From: Sinomicrobium soli
GTDB lineage: Bacteria; Bacteroidota; Bacteroidia; Flavobacteriales; Flavobacteriaceae
DNA: 64,000 nt
NCBI RefSeq assembly: GCF_003285545.1
Contig: NZ_QLNV01000016.1
Span: 1 to 64,000, forward strand
Direction: 5' to 3'
The notes beneath the pieces were generated by a model. That model did not search any database. It was given only the letters and a program-made list of their open reading frames with translations, and had not been told where the DNA came from. Shown here in pieces: positions 62,683 to 64,000 of this stretch; position 1 is the first letter of the stretch; every line of letters begins with the position of its first letter. Made by a program: the position numbers and the translations under genes.

Positions 62683-64000
62683 TCAGTTCCCGAAATTATA
62701 ACGCAGCGTGACGCCGGATCGTATAGTGGTCTGGGGATATGCCGTGGAAATGGCATACTTAGAAAAGGTGTGATCGTAGAAAAACAGTGCGGTAAAATTC
62801 TTGGTCAGGGCGTAATCGGCCGTAAAACGTATGCTCCATATTTTCTGTCCCGACGTGATCTGGTTATTGTCCAGGTCCAGGTTCCTGATAATGGTAATAT
62901 TGTCCCTGAGGGAGAGATCGGCCTTGAGGTTGATATCGCCTTTAAGCGTCTGCCTCATTCCGCCGATACTCGTGGTAAAAGGCACCTGGTTAAAGCGGTA
63001 TCCCAGCCCGAGGAGGTATTCCTTCCCGGTGGTTTCGGTGAGCAGGTTATTGTCAAAACTGAGCGACAGGGCGCGGTCTCTCTTGATCTCTGCCTGTATG
63101 TTTACAGAGTTTTTCATTTCAAAATCAACCCGGATCAGGGGGTTGAACTGTTCTACCAGAGTCACATTGGTATACAGCAATTCGTTGAGAAAATTTCCCG
63201 ACTGGTCGGTTTTCAGGGGATTGCCCTTATCGTACTCCAGGTTGGAGCGGAAGGAGTTTACACTATAGCTGGCGCGGTATCCGTGGCCCAGGGAAAAACG
63301 ACGGAAGTGCGTCTTGAACCATTCCAGGCGCATCAGTCCGGTATATTTCAGGTTCCAGTTGGGTACAGGAACATTCCGGAATACTCCCAGCCCCACCTTA
63401 TCGGCACTTTTCCCGGAATAGGCGGCCAGAAACGCAGGCAGCAGTACCGACTGGTTGTTTTTTCCGTATCCTTTGGGATAACCTTCCTCATCGAGGTTGC
63501 CCGCATCATTCAGATCTATACCGTCGCGTACGGCCAGCCGCCGGGCCACTATCCTGCGGTTCTGCCGGAAGGTCTCGAAAGTCTCCGAGTTTATATCATC
63601 GCTTTTGCTGAAGGCCGTCTTGATCAATACCGTTGATATGGAGAAATCTCCGTACTGGTTCCCGAGAAGGCTTTCATACTCATATGCTCCCCCGCTTTCC
63701 GACACCTGGAAATTCTCGGCATAGCTGTCTGCATACTGCCTGTTGGCTACCAGGTCTATCGTAAGGTCGGGCGTCGGCTCCAGGTTGGCCGTAATATTGA
63801 GCTGGGTACTGTTGCGCTCCATATATTGCTGGTTGAGATCGGGGAAACGCGTAAGCCATCCCTTTCTCGCCGCTTCATAGCGGATATCGGACTGACTTCC
63901 GAACACAAAGCCCCATGAAGGCCGGAGCGTACCTATAAACCCTACAGACTCGGTATACCCGGGAAGCACCTTACCCCGGTTATCGGTATAGCTCACGTCC
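62683..64000 (-). CDS. sprA: SprA (Sov), type IX secretion translocon, C-terminal part
   Basis: Partial: the gene continues past the window end, and 439 codons (C-terminus) are visible. The body is amphipathic beta strands of a very large (~2400 aa) barrel. The end AISTAYPQTTIRSGVTLRYNFGN is the SprA/Sov signature as I remember it. SprA forms the outer membrane pore of the type IX secretion system that exports gliding adhesins and enzymes. It is followed on the same strand by gcvH, vanZ-like and tonB, an order I recall from other flavobacteria. Confidence 0.92.
   Translation of the reverse strand, partial: DVSYTDNRGKVLPGYTESVGFIGTLRPSWGFVFGSQSDIRYEAARKGWLTRFPDLNQQYMERNSTQLNITANLEPTPDLTIDLVANRQYADSYAENFQVSESGGAYEYESLLGNQYGDFSISTVLIKTAFSKSDDINSETFETFRQNRRIVARRLAVRDGIDLNDAGNLDEEGYPKGYGKNNQSVLLPAFLAAYSGKSADKVGLGVFRNVPVPNWNLKYTGLMRLEWFKTHFRRFSLGHGYRASYSVNSFRSNLEYDKGNPLKTDQSGNFLNELLYTNVTLVEQFNPLIRVDFEMKNSVNIQAEIKRDRALSLSFDNNLLTETTGKEYLLGLGYRFNQVPFTTSIGGMRQTLKGDINLKADLSLRDNITIIRNLDLDNNQITSGQKIWSIRFTADYALTKNFTALFFYDHTFSKYAISTAYPQTTIRSGVTLRYNFGN

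Overview
The window comes from a chromosome of the phylum Bacteroidota, most likely family Flavobacteriaceae. Evidence: four SusC/SusD-type or related TonB-dependent receptors, SusE, the C-terminus of the type IX secretion translocon protein SprA, FecR with an ECF sigma factor, DUF4270/kelch surface lipoproteins, a HPPK-deoxynucleoside kinase fusion, and promoters of the TTTG/TAnnTTTG type. Coding DNA is fairly GC-balanced for a flavobacterium. The genus cannot be fixed from the sequence alone.

Layout. (1) 0.5-15 kb: a starch/alpha-glucan utilisation locus with SusC-SusD-SusE, a lipoprotein GH13 alpha-amylase, a second SusC-SusD pair and a third TonB-dependent receptor. The same GAAAACGTT-type site, of LacI-family operator style, lies in front of all three receptors. 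(2) 15.1-16.3 kb: a higBA toxin-antitoxin cassette lies between the receptor's 3' end and a near-perfect 241-bp second copy of that 3' end. (3) 16.4-25 kb: housekeeping genes (trigger factor, ClpP, ClpX), a GH3-family acyl-amido synthetase and a DUF2797 protein. (4) 23-29.2 kb: a kelch lipoprotein, a DUF4907 protein and a LytS/LytTR two-component pair form one tight operon, divergent from a DUF4270 lipoprotein and an outer membrane barrel protein. (5) 29-41 kb: a truncated PIN-domain gene, AsmA-like protein, queuosine-precursor transporter, SppA, FolK-dNK fusion, Rpn-type nuclease, HipA-like/DUF3037 pair, MscS, a lipocalin-like secreted protein and a SpoU/TrmH methyltransferase. (6) 41.6-47.2 kb: MutS (TTG start), tRNA-Gly(GCC), tRNA-Leu(UAA), a VOC protein and two SDR-superfamily enzymes. 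(7) 47.2-56.5 kb: a minus-strand operon fecR-susC-susD-thioredoxin-thioredoxin with its ECF sigma gene transcribed divergently. (8) 56.7-60.6 kb: acyl-CoA dehydrogenase, a LysR regulator and a PLP decarboxylase. (9) 60.7-64 kb: a decayed tonB tail, tonB, vanZ-like, gcvH and the end of sprA.

How it works together. In the first locus, SusC/D/E and the surface amylase would bind, cut and import alpha-glucan, powered by TonB/ExbB/ExbD; a tonB gene lies at the far end of the window. The FecR-sigma-controlled locus is a second import system of unknown substrate that carries two lipoprotein thioredoxins. The kelch/LytST cluster looks like a sensory-envelope unit.

Non-coding structure is conspicuous. 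A mobile-looking composite intergenic repeat sits directly before susE and before mutS and ends in an almost identical 28-nt tail. A 50-bp minisatellite lies before the holin-like gene. Three truncated gene 3' ends are present (receptor, PIN toxin, tonB). I see no CRISPR array, no intact IS element, no rRNA and no prophage.
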